64,000 nt of DNA. Origin: an uncultured bacterium. Lineage in GTDB: Bacteria > Bacteroidota > Rhodothermia > Rhodothermales > UBA10348. Location: positions 310,001-374,000 of the forward strand of contig CALSQR010000001.1 of the NCBI GenBank assembly GCA_943788505.1, written 5' to 3'. The notes beneath the pieces were generated by a model. The model did no database searches. It had not been told where the DNA came from and was given only the letters and a program-made list of their open reading frames with translations. Position numbers and translations under genes: made by a program. Shown here piece after piece: positions 1 through 7,646 of this stretch (position 1 is the first letter of the stretch; each line of letters starts with the position of its first letter).

Positions 1-2
1 CT

Positions 3-926
3 TTAGTCTCTAAGGCTTGCCAGTATTTCCCCTGCGATGTCTGATGTCTCTCGTTCGCCCACATCAATCCATTGGGCATCCGGATACCTTCGGTACCAGG
101 TTAGTTGTCGCTTTGCGTACCGGCGGGAATTGCGTTTAATCAGTCGTACAGCCTCTTCTATTGGGTACTCCCCAGTGATGGCGGGAATTAATTCCTGATA
201 CCCAATAGTTCGAAAGGCATTGCCCGTCACATCAGCACCGGCTGACATGAGTTGTTCTACCTCTCGTAATAAGCCGGACGCCATCATTGCCTCAACTCGC
301 TGGTCTATACGCTCATATAGTTGTTGCCTAGGGCGGTGCAGGATAATGAGACGAAACGTCTGGTTCGGCAGGGGAGGAGGAGTATGAAAGCTGCTAAGCG
401 GCATGCCCGTCCCCTCGAACACTTCAAGGCCACGAATGATACGTTGGGTCTTTGATGCGTCTAGAGTGGCAGCAAACGCTGGATCGGCCAAAACGAGTTC
501 TGCATGTAATACGTCAGGACCTTCCTCTTCGAGGCGATGGTTGAGGCGCTCTCTAATGGTGGGTTCGACGAAAGGGATATCCGAGAGTCCCTCAATCAAT
601 GCATGTACATACAGAGTTGACCCACCGGTTATAACAACGTTTTTACCACGTGCTTGAATGTCGGGAATCCGCTCAGTGGCGGCTGCGGCAAAGCGACCTG
701 CCGAATAATCTTGGTCAAGACCATATTCGGCAACGAAATGATGCGAGATCCTGCTCAGCTCCGGCTCCAACGGGCGAGCGGTACCAATTTTGAAGTCAGA
801 ATAAATCTGGCGGCTATCAGCCGAGACGATTTCAGCTCCCATAATCTCGGCCAAATCAAGGCTAATGGCTGTTTTGCCAACGGCAGTTGGCCCAGCAAGA
901 ACTGGAATAGCTGTAAGCTTTTGCAT
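3..926 (-). CDS. miaA: tRNA dimethylallyltransferase MiaA
   Basis: Transfers a dimethylallyl group to N6 of A37 in tRNAs that read UNN codons. The 307-residue length is normal for the family. The N-terminal P-loop GPTAVGKT (about residues 12-19) and the following SADSRQIY motif are the family signatures, and the C-terminal KRQLTWYRR segment is also typical. It lies directly downstream of the tyrosine recombinase gene on the same strand; if that gene is read through its frameshift the gap is only about 26 nt, so the two may be cotranscribed. The ATG start has only a weak purine-rich stretch upstream. The stop codon lies at the very left edge of the window, so the gene is complete. Confidence 0.96.
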   Translation of the reverse strand: MQKLTAIPVLAGPTAVGKTAISLDLAEIMGAEIVSADSRQIYSDFKIGTARPLEPELSRISHHFVAEYGLDQDYSAGRFAAAATERIPDIQARGKNVVITGGSTLYVHALIEGLSDIPFVEPTIRERLNHRLEEEGPDVLHAELVLADPAFAATLDASKTQRIIRGLEVFEGTGMPLSSFHTPPPLPNQTFRLIILHRPRQQLYERIDQRVEAMMASGLLREVEQLMSAGADVTGNAFRTIGYQELIPAITGEYPIEEAVRLIKRNSRRYAKRQLTWYRRYPDAQWIDVGERETSDIAGEILASLRD

Positions 927-952
927 GATTAAGCCGGAAGAAAACGATTCCT

Positions 953-1862
953 CTAAACGTCCAGGTACTTTCCGGATGAATCATCCGGCCGGGCATGGGA
1001 ATATCTACTCGTGGTTGTGAGGGGACTTATGTCCAAGCGTCTCCTTGACGAGATGCGTTGGAGCCCCATGATCAAGAGAGTGGGACGCATGCGCGTGTCG
1101 AAGCCAATGGGGAGATACAGCGCGATCAACACCGGCCATTGTAGCTGCCTTACGGACGATTCGCCAAATCTGAGGCCGAGAAAGTGGACCTCCTTTAGCT
1201 GAGCGTATCACGGGATCTTTCAACGATCCGAAACCAGCGTGTTGTTCTGCACTGCGCAGATTTATCAATATGGACCAAATAGACGCAGGAACGAGCACAT
1301 TGCGTGTTTTGGACCCTTTTCCTATCAGAGTTATGATGCATTCACTAGGCGAACCAGGGATCTTCTTTTCCTGAACATGCTCCCAATTTAGGGTCACTAA
1401 TTCCGAAACCCTTGCACCAGTCGAATAGAAAAGACGCAAAAGAACTGAATTGCGCTCTGAATCGGCTGTGTGCAAAATATCTTGGACCTCATTCTCTGTA
1501 AGGATGCGCTGTGCAAGCATATCAGGGATTTTAGGAAGGGATATGGCCGCGCCAACATTGAACGAGAGGTAGCCAACCTTATGCCCGAAGCTAAAAAGAC
1601 TCTTTACCGATGCAAGTTTGCGTGCTCGAGAAGAGACGGCCAATCCTTCGCCTTCCAGGTGATCCAGCCAACTCCAGATGTCATCCAGCTTAGCCCTGGT
1701 CAGTTCTACGCCTGTAAATAAAAGGAACTGACTGATGTCCCTGGAATAAGCTTCCTTTGAGCTGACCGCTTTTGAGCGAAGCCAAAGTGCTATCAAATGA
1801 TCATCACTGTTGGCATTCGTGATTCGGTCATCTCTGGGGACGTATGGTGTGATATCTGACAT
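953..1862 (-). CDS. Tyrosine recombinase XerC/XerD family, C-terminus frameshifted
   Basis: Site-specific recombinase of the XerC/XerD type, probably for chromosome dimer resolution, though an integrase role cannot be excluded. The uninterrupted ORF (1005-1862, 285 aa) has an N-terminal SAM-like core-binding domain and a catalytic domain with the first Arg in GARVSEL, the Lys in GKGSKTR, the HxxR in HWLRH and the LGH box. It ends as LGHKSPHNHE and lacks the nucleophilic Tyr. Removing one C from the CCCC run (plus-strand G run 1021-1024) gives LGHKSLTTTSRYSH and then ARPDDSSGKYLDV with a stop at 953, which is the canonical family ending with the Tyr. The full product would be about 302 aa, the normal length. 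Either a sequence error or a recent inactivation. A 7-bp inverted repeat sits directly before the start codon. Confidence 0.85.
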
Positions 1863-1863
1863 A

Positions 1864-1891
1864 ATGTAACATAAGGTTAATTACGTTACAT
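1864..1891. promoter_or_regulatory. Inverted repeat at the translation start of the recombinase
   Basis: ATGTAAC and GTTACAT form a perfect 7-bp inverted repeat with a 14-nt spacer. It begins two bases upstream of the ATG of the recombinase gene and covers the place where its ribosome binding site must lie. It could be an operator or an RNA hairpin that hides the start region. No family of regulator can be named. Confidence 0.3.
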
Positions 1892-2058
1892 AGTCAATAC
1901 GAGTAATCAGAGAGCATACTTGGCTCGGTTATCCGTTGCGGCACAACCTTATAAGTGCTACCTCAAAGAATATACTGTAGCAAGTACGTTCATAATCCGG
2001 ATCATTCTTACCTACCGGTAGTGTGTCGATGTGGTTACTCTTAAACAAATAATCTTGC

Positions 2059-2616
2059 ATGTTCTGGTTGCTTTTACTATTTGTCGTCGTTCCAGCTGTT
2101 GAGCTCTACATACTGATACAGATTGGAGCTTCTATTGGGGCTGGCAATACATTGCTGCTCATTCTTGCCACGGGTGTCGCTGGCTCTTGGCTAGCCAAAA
2201 CGCAAGGAATGGCTACATGGCGGGCACTCAACGAGCGTTGGTATGCGGGTCAGATTCCTGGTAAAGAACTGATGGATGGTGCCATAATATTGGTGTGCGG
2301 TACACTGTTGCTCACGCCAGGTGTGTTGACGGATGCCATAGGACTTCTTGGGCTGTTTCCTTTGACACGTTCTGCCTTCCGTGGCGTCTTAAAACGAGTG
2401 TTTACATCAATTCCCACAGTACGGGTCCGTTTTGGTGCGGCTACATCATACAATGATATAAGAGGTAATCAGACACAGAATGCGTCCTCTGCCACATCAG
2501 AGAACAGCAATACGAAGGATTTTATCAGCCAAGGGTCATCAAAAGTCACGGGCCAAGAATCACCAGTGCTCTCAGGCTCGGCAAAATCACGCCCCTCGCA
2601 TGAGAACCCATCTTGA
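2059..2616 (+). CDS. fxsA: FxsA family inner membrane protein
   Basis: Cytoplasmic membrane protein of the FxsA family. The E. coli member, when overproduced, relieves exclusion of phage T7 by the F plasmid; its cellular role is not established. Residues 1-120 match the family: a first hydrophobic segment (LLLLFVVVPAVELYILIQIG), a second segment with the ATGVAGSWLAK turn, and a third region around TLLLTPGVLTDAIGLL. The C-terminal 65 residues are polar and Ser/Thr/Asn rich, as usual for the variable cytoplasmic tail. It begins a plus-strand pair with the DinB-fold gene 42 nt downstream. Confidence 0.88.
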   Translation: MFWLLLLFVVVPAVELYILIQIGASIGAGNTLLLILATGVAGSWLAKTQGMATWRALNERWYAGQIPGKELMDGAIILVCGTLLLTPGVLTDAIGLLGLFPLTRSAFRGVLKRVFTSIPTVRVRFGAATSYNDIRGNQTQNASSATSENSNTKDFISQGSSKVTGQESPVLSGSAKSRPSHENPS

Positions 2617-2658
2617 AGGGTTAGAAGTAGCTGATATCACCTAAAAGGATGTGCTTTA

Positions 2659-3156
2659 ATGAACGCGAATATTGCTCAGATACTTTTACGACTCGACTCA
2701 ATTGATTCGCTGATACCACATCTGCACTTACAGTCGGATGCCGTTTCGGCGTGGTCGGTTGGTCAACAAATAGACCACGTTATTAGCGCGACATCTACGT
2801 TTTCAGTTTTACTACTTCGCGATCGCAGGAGTGATGGCAAAGCGGAGAAGAACGCCTTTAAGGACCCTGTGCTCTCAAAAGGAGCTTTTCCGCGTGGCGT
2901 AATTAAGGCACCAAAAGGCCTTGACAACCCCTCTCAACCTGAACCTATTCCCCTTTCTAGAGCTATACTAAAATGTCGTACTAGAGTTAGTAAGCTGGAA
3001 GGGCTGTCTGCTGAGGCGGTAGCAACGCACCAATTAATGGGTGAAATGTCTAGAGATGAAATCATTCGTTTTCTGATCATTCACCTAGATCATCACCTAG
3101 CCATAATTCAAGATATACTCGCCGATCACAATATTTATATTGGGACTGACGACTAG
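2659..3156 (+). CDS. DinB-fold / DUF1569-like protein
   Basis: A 165-residue protein that looks like the DinB four-helix bundle superfamily, whose members often bind a divalent metal through three His residues and include thiol-dependent transferases. Seen: an early QQIDHVISA helix with a His and a late helix HLDHHLAIIQDI with clustered His residues, spaced as in DinB or DUF1569 proteins. The start is supported by AAGGA about 10 nt upstream. It follows fxsA closely and may share its transcript. No substrate can be assigned. Confidence 0.6.
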   Translation: MNANIAQILLRLDSIDSLIPHLHLQSDAVSAWSVGQQIDHVISATSTFSVLLLRDRRSDGKAEKNAFKDPVLSKGAFPRGVIKAPKGLDNPSQPEPIPLSRAILKCRTRVSKLEGLSAEAVATHQLMGEMSRDEIIRFLIIHLDHHLAIIQDILADHNIYIGTDD

Positions 3157-3220
3157 AGATAATTGGACGTTATAAACGCATTTTATACGATTATAAGGTC
3201 TGATGTGATTATCGTACTGA

Positions 3221-4423
3221 CTACTGCACGTGTCGAAACGTTGTACGAGAATACTCTTGATCCCAATCATGTCCGAGCACTAATTGGGCACTCATGCGAC
3301 CAATTTGATCTGAGCTCTTAGCTGACTTTCCGCATCCACCCATGGCTGCCCAGCAGTTGTTTTCAATTTGATCAATCACTGGATATCCCGACTTCGTATA
3401 CGTCAAAAGACAGGGTTTTGAGCGAACTAAGGCGCCGCTCAAAGAAGGTATCAGTGTCGTAAGTCGTTCTTTCAGCATTCGAGCCGTCCGAGCGCTGCCT
3501 TCGCTTCTCATGTATTGGTCAGCGAGTGCAACTGTCGAAATGTCGATGTCTCGGTCGTGATCCGCACCAATTTTTATCCAGGATCGCCCATCTGGATACG
3601 CCACTGGCGGAAGGATGTATGCATACGGTAGGTCAGGATGATCGTCATAATTCCAGATGATGCCAGGCATGCGGTCAAATGTAGCTTTCATGGCCGGCGA
3701 TACCTCAGCCAATAGAACGGTCTCTGGACGAATCGAGAGAGCCATTGGGATAGGTACCACGTCGGGCATCAGTTTCCCATAAGTGCCCATACAAAGGAGT
3801 AACCGCTCAGCGACTACGCTTCCCTCCCCTGTTTTAATATGCCATCCATCCCCCTCGCGTCTCGTTTCAAGGGCTACATCATGTAAGAATGTCATCCCGT
3901 TGGAAAGCCCGATTGATAACTGAGCTTCAATCAGTTGTAAGGGATTGACAATTCCAGATGGAGACGGCTCAATATGAAACTGGGTAGCGTCTGCAAAACG
4001 CAAATACGGGAAGAGGTGCTCGACCTCATCGTTCGAAACGGGCACAACATCGCCCCGGACTTCAGAGAGGGTTGCAACAACGGATGACAGCTCGCTCCTC
4101 GGATGATTAAGTGGCAGATCGGCCCGAAGATGGCCACAAGGCGTGTGAAAAGGAATGCCAGATTCCTCTTCGATGGTTGAGTATCTCGATTGAGATGCGT
4201 GCGCTAGATGTGCCCAGACGGGATCAGGACTAGTAAGCCGTGTGATACGGGCCTGATCGTAATGACTGGCATGAACGCCATGACGATTCCCTTGTGTTGT
4301 GCCAATGAGCGCTACGCGAAGTCCTTCTTTTGCCAAGTATTTTGCTGCGGCTGAGCCGATCAACCCTGCGCCAACTACGGCGACATCGGCAGAAACTCTT
4401 GAGGCGGAGGCGTTTCCCATCAT
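3221..4423 (-). CDS. FAD-dependent amine oxidase, monomeric sarcosine oxidase / SolA type
   Basis: Flavoenzyme of the D-amino-acid oxidase (DAO) superfamily, probably oxidising an N-methyl or secondary amino acid with oxygen as acceptor. The N-terminus carries the Rossmann motif VGAGLIGSAAAKYLA (about residues 16-30). At about 400 aa the length fits monomeric sarcosine oxidase and N-methyltryptophan oxidase. Near the C-terminus KPCLLTYTKSGYPVID aligns with the family segment that holds the Cys carrying covalent FAD, so covalent attachment is likely. The start overlaps the stop of the thioredoxin-like gene by 4 nt (ATGA), which points to coupled translation. The true substrate is unknown. Confidence 0.8.
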   Translation of the reverse strand: MMGNASASRVSADVAVVGAGLIGSAAAKYLAKEGLRVALIGTTQGNRHGVHASHYDQARITRLTSPDPVWAHLAHASQSRYSTIEEESGIPFHTPCGHLRADLPLNHPRSELSSVVATLSEVRGDVVPVSNDEVEHLFPYLRFADATQFHIEPSPSGIVNPLQLIEAQLSIGLSNGMTFLHDVALETRREGDGWHIKTGEGSVVAERLLLCMGTYGKLMPDVVPIPMALSIRPETVLLAEVSPAMKATFDRMPGIIWNYDDHPDLPYAYILPPVAYPDGRSWIKIGADHDRDIDISTVALADQYMRSEGSARTARMLKERLTTLIPSLSGALVRSKPCLLTYTKSGYPVIDQIENNCWAAMGGCGKSAKSSDQIGRMSAQLVLGHDWDQEYSRTTFRHVQ

Positions 4424-5022
4424 AGCTGAGACGTTAATACGTGGACCAACTCCCTTTCCACTTCAAGCCAACCTTCGTCGGCGTACCAATCAACTGTGGT
4501 TCCTGAAACTTCCGATCCGGGCGCTTGGCTGTCAATCAATTCTTTTCGGATTAGGCGTATGGCGTCGGGCTGAGGCCCCCAAACAAACTGTATTTCGTCA
4601 TTTTCGCCAACTCCAATAAACTTGGGAATAGAACGCGCCCCACTTGAAAGGAAGTGGTCCAGAATATCGAGATGGTCATCCTTGAGCAGAATGCTCAGAT
4701 GAAGATCTTCCCTTAGTGCAACGGCATCCCGAATCAAGGGCAGGCTATACGCTGAATCCACACACCAGTCATCTGTGATGAATAGCCAAGTGGCGGGCCC
4801 TGGAGCTGACATGACGGCAGACCTGAAAGCATCTGACATTGACCATAATTGATCGACACGCTGCTGACGTTCCGAGTTGTACTTAGAGTAGAAGCGATAA
4901 CGACGCGCAATCTTGTCGAGGCCTTTCATTGAAAGGACATTCTTGGCAAGCCACTGAGACATGTAGGCCTCAAAGGTGAGTCCATGCCGAATGCGCTGAA
5001 GTTGGGAGCTGGTAAGATTCAT
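4420..5022 (-). CDS. Thioredoxin-like family protein (Thioredoxin_9 type)
   Basis: A 200-residue protein with a thioredoxin fold. The segment WLFITDDWCVDSAYSLPLI (about residues 78-96) occupies the place of the WCGPC motif, but only one Cys is present (WCVDS), so a classical dithiol exchange is not expected. The cis-Pro region is SIPKFIGVG. The N-terminal 70 residues are helical and charged, as in Bacteroidota proteins of this group. It is translationally coupled by a 4-nt overlap to the flavin amine oxidase downstream, so a link to peroxide or sulfur chemistry of that enzyme is possible but is inference. Confidence 0.72.
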   Translation of the reverse strand: MNLTSSQLQRIRHGLTFEAYMSQWLAKNVLSMKGLDKIARRYRFYSKYNSERQQRVDQLWSMSDAFRSAVMSAPGPATWLFITDDWCVDSAYSLPLIRDAVALREDLHLSILLKDDHLDILDHFLSSGARSIPKFIGVGENDEIQFVWGPQPDAIRLIRKELIDSQAPGSEVSGTTVDWYADEGWLEVERELVHVLTSQL

Positions 5023-5132
5023 TCACGTGTGATGCCTGGCACTCCTAGGTAGTTCCCTCTCGGCGAAACCACATAACATCGTGCGTCTCGTTTGGTCCCA
5101 AAAAACAGTATTACAACAGGCTAGAAGACCAA

Positions 5133-6974
5133 TCAAACCAAGTAGGTTGCCATATCCTTTCCTGCAAGAACATACCTAGAATGTACGTCCAGATACGTGT
5201 CTCGAACTAGTATATCTACGTCCTCAGATGACATGAAACCCGATGAAAAGTCCCCCACGACCGGATCGATAACAAGCCTACTAGCATTGATAAAATGGCC
5301 TATTAGCTCCTTCGGATTCTCATCGCCCACAGCAATACGAATATTGGTTGGTGTAATTCCGGACTCTTCTAATGCTTCTGCGTCCAATTCTGAGTGCGAT
5401 GTGAAAGCTGGGCAAAGGATCGTTGTGTTGCACTGGCCAAGACTCACCATGTGGTTGAAGACAGGTGACAGACTGTCAAAAAAGCTGATAAAGGTTTCTG
5501 ACGGCAAGCCCGAGTCCTCAAAGTCAATTGTAAATAAAGGAGCTGCGAGGCCAAAGCGCAGATTAGACTTTCGGAGGTCGTAGTTCCAATGTCCTTCGAT
5601 GGCATTGCAATGGACATTTATACCCGGGTGAGTAGCCAAAAAGCGGGCTAGGATGAGCGTGTTGATGCATTTCTTCAGCATCCTCATCTCAAGTGTCTTG
5701 ATGCCCGAAATCACTTCAAACGCCTTGTCAGCATCAAGGAAGGCACCCTTAATAAAAAAAGCGTCCCAAAACAGCGTGTCATTCCATTCTACCCCGTTTA
5801 CGGTCTCTCCTTTGGGAATAAACATGCGTTCATTCTTTGCAATTACGACCCCGGCCGTAGCATTTCCATTCCCCGTCAGATCCTTGGTGTAGGAGTGGAT
5901 CAGATAGTCCGGACGTTCTGCAGAATCTTCTCGCTGAAGAGGTTTATCCAAGAATGGTGTCGCAACAGTTGAATCATGCATTACCGTCCAACCCCGTTTG
6001 TGTGCCTCACGGGCCATCCCCGGGACATCGAGAACGTATCCGTGCGGGTTACAAGGCGATTCTATGTAGAGAAACACCTTTGCTCCGGCAGAAATGCGTT
6101 CCTCATACTTTGAGCTCAGTTTGTCGGCATGACGATTGAAATCGTCTGTTAAATACCCATCAAACCACTCCACCTTGACACCCAATCTCCTCGGGTCCCC
6201 ATAGAAATCGTGCATCAGCTGGTAAGTACCACCATAGACATTGCGGGAAACCAAGACAATGTCTCCTTGACCAAGAACATGGCCTAATAGGGTATCAATA
6301 GCGGCCATTCCAGAGTTGAAATTCCAAGCGAGATACTCTGAAGCGAACTTGCCAGCTTCTAGATCCACAATGTGGTTAGCCAGGGAAATTGATGTAGGAT
6401 TTAGCAATCGAGAATAAATCTCGTGCAGCGCCTCTTTTCCATGAAAGGCATCATCTACCCACTCTGTACAGGCATAGATATAGGTTGCTGTACGTACAAT
6501 TACTGGGTTGGCAGAAAACAACGCAGTTACATTGTCGAAGATTGGATACGGACCCTTAGCCTGCATAGAATCGTCCGACAGATCAAGCTCCTGGTAGGCT
6601 TTCCTAAATGGATTCTGAAGCGTATCCAAGATCTTAGCCACCTGGAAGGAGAGGAATTTCTTGGCATTGAAATATGCAACGCGATCCTTTCTATCTAACC
6701 CGGAAATAGTATCTGAGGTCACCTCCCAAAGTTTTGTTATGTCGGCTTGAGCTTCATAAAGCTGAGTGCAGGCACCCTTCAACGCTCTGCCATACTCTGA
6801 ATCAGGATTTACACCGAAGTGGCGAAGTTGCTCATCAGCAAGTCCGTCTACAGATTCCTCCTTGGAGGATTTACGACGTGGTGACAGCATTCTGGAGGCA
6901 GCCAGACGTTTTTCATCAACGGGATTAGTGGATACAACTGTTGAGACCGGATGATCTGAATGAGAAATGTCCAT
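5133..6974 (-). CDS. PLP-dependent cystathionine gamma-synthase family enzyme, long form
   Basis: Fold-type I PLP enzyme of the Cys/Met metabolism family (cystathionine gamma-synthase / methionine gamma-lyase relatives). The PLP lysine lies in HSYTKDLTGN (about residue 365), preceded by the cofactor region MHDSTVATPFL and SPCNPHGYVLDVP. At 613 aa it is about 200 residues longer than the bacterial core enzymes, with an N-terminal extension of roughly 150 residues; eukaryotic cystathionine gamma-synthases also carry extensions. It is divergent from an Lrp/AsnC regulator with an inverted repeat between them, so its expression probably responds to an amino acid. Synthase, lyase and sulfhydrylase activities cannot be told apart here. 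Confidence 0.78.
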   Translation of the reverse strand: MDISHSDHPVSTVVSTNPVDEKRLAASRMLSPRRKSSKEESVDGLADEQLRHFGVNPDSEYGRALKGACTQLYEAQADITKLWEVTSDTISGLDRKDRVAYFNAKKFLSFQVAKILDTLQNPFRKAYQELDLSDDSMQAKGPYPIFDNVTALFSANPVIVRTATYIYACTEWVDDAFHGKEALHEIYSRLLNPTSISLANHIVDLEAGKFASEYLAWNFNSGMAAIDTLLGHVLGQGDIVLVSRNVYGGTYQLMHDFYGDPRRLGVKVEWFDGYLTDDFNRHADKLSSKYEERISAGAKVFLYIESPCNPHGYVLDVPGMAREAHKRGWTVMHDSTVATPFLDKPLQREDSAERPDYLIHSYTKDLTGNGNATAGVVIAKNERMFIPKGETVNGVEWNDTLFWDAFFIKGAFLDADKAFEVISGIKTLEMRMLKKCINTLILARFLATHPGINVHCNAIEGHWNYDLRKSNLRFGLAAPLFTIDFEDSGLPSETFISFFDSLSPVFNHMVSLGQCNTTILCPAFTSHSELDAEALEESGITPTNIRIAVGDENPKELIGHFINASRLVIDPVVGDFSSGFMSSEDVDILVRDTYLDVHSRYVLAGKDMATYLV

Positions 6975-7000
6975 GGCGACAGCCTGAAATAATGATGTGT

Positions 7001-7055
7001 AGAATATATCGGTGCTCTATCATCTGCAATATGTATTAAATCCGGCATATATTCT
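7001..7055. promoter_or_regulatory. Probable Lrp-type operator between divergent genes
   Basis: AGAATATAT (7001-7009) and ATATATTCT (7047-7055) are perfect 9-bp inverted arms; next to them CGG and CCGG extend the symmetry. The element fills the 114-nt gap between the PLP enzyme gene (minus) and the Lrp/AsnC gene (plus). AT-rich dyads repeated over several helical turns are usual for Lrp-family regulators, which often control themselves and the divergent neighbour. Confidence 0.5.
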
Positions 7056-7088
7056 GTCAAACCGAATACTATACGGCCAACTTTACAT

Positions 7089-7565
7089 ATGAAGCGTGTA
7101 GATCGAATTGACGAAAAGATTATCGAGCTCTATCAGAACGATGCTCGGACCACCAATAAGGCGGTAGCCATGGAATTGGGTATCGCTCCTTCAACGGCTC
7201 TAGAACGGACTAGGCGCTTGGAAGAAATTGGCGTGTTCAAAGGCTTTCATGCTGACGTAGAGCCGAAGCACTTGGGCGTACGGCTGCTCGCTATGATTTC
7301 GGTGAGGTTAAGCAAGCACGATCCCCATGCCGTATTCAGGTTTACGAATCACGTTTTGGGGCTAAAAGAGGTGCGAGATGTCTACCATGTGGCCGGGGAA
7401 GATGATTTCCTTATCCATGTGGCCGTCAAGGATTCAGAACACCTGAGAAACGTTGTGCTTGGCGGTATCACGGCACAAGTTGAGGTCGAACACGTGGAGA
7501 CCAATCTGATTTTTGATCACCATAGGGACCACGTTCTTGAATCCTGTTGGGAGACCGAGCACTAG
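7089..7565 (+). CDS. Lrp/AsnC family transcriptional regulator
   Basis: A 158-residue regulator with the family layout: an N-terminal winged helix-turn-helix (DEKIIELYQNDARTTNKAVAMELGIAPSTALERTRRLEEIGV, about residues 7-50) and a C-terminal RAM ligand-binding domain (YHVAGEDDFLIHVAVKD, about residues 98-114). It is transcribed away from the long PLP enzyme and most likely regulates that gene and itself through the dyad in the gap. The ligand is probably an amino acid related to that enzyme, which is inference from position. Confidence 0.9.
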   Translation: MKRVDRIDEKIIELYQNDARTTNKAVAMELGIAPSTALERTRRLEEIGVFKGFHADVEPKHLGVRLLAMISVRLSKHDPHAVFRFTNHVLGLKEVRDVYHVAGEDDFLIHVAVKDSEHLRNVVLGGITAQVEVEHVETNLIFDHHRDHVLESCWETEH

Positions 7566-7611
7566 GAGTTGATCAAAACGAAAGTTGGAGACGATTCTTA
7601 GCCCCTTTCTC

Positions 7612-7646
7612 AGGCCTAATTAGACATCTAGGCCTAATTAGACATC
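7612..7646. repeat. 18-bp tandem duplication over the parE stop codon
   Basis: AGGCCTAATTAGACATC occurs twice in tandem with an 18-bp period (7612-7628 and 7630-7646). On the minus strand the inner copy encodes the last residues of ParE (Asp-Val-stop) and the outer copy repeats the same codons after the stop. It looks like a recent slippage duplication. Confidence 0.8.

Noticed and set aside
2012-2021. CTACCGGTAG palindrome upstream of fxsA
   Set aside because: Single short palindrome; nothing else links it to a regulator.
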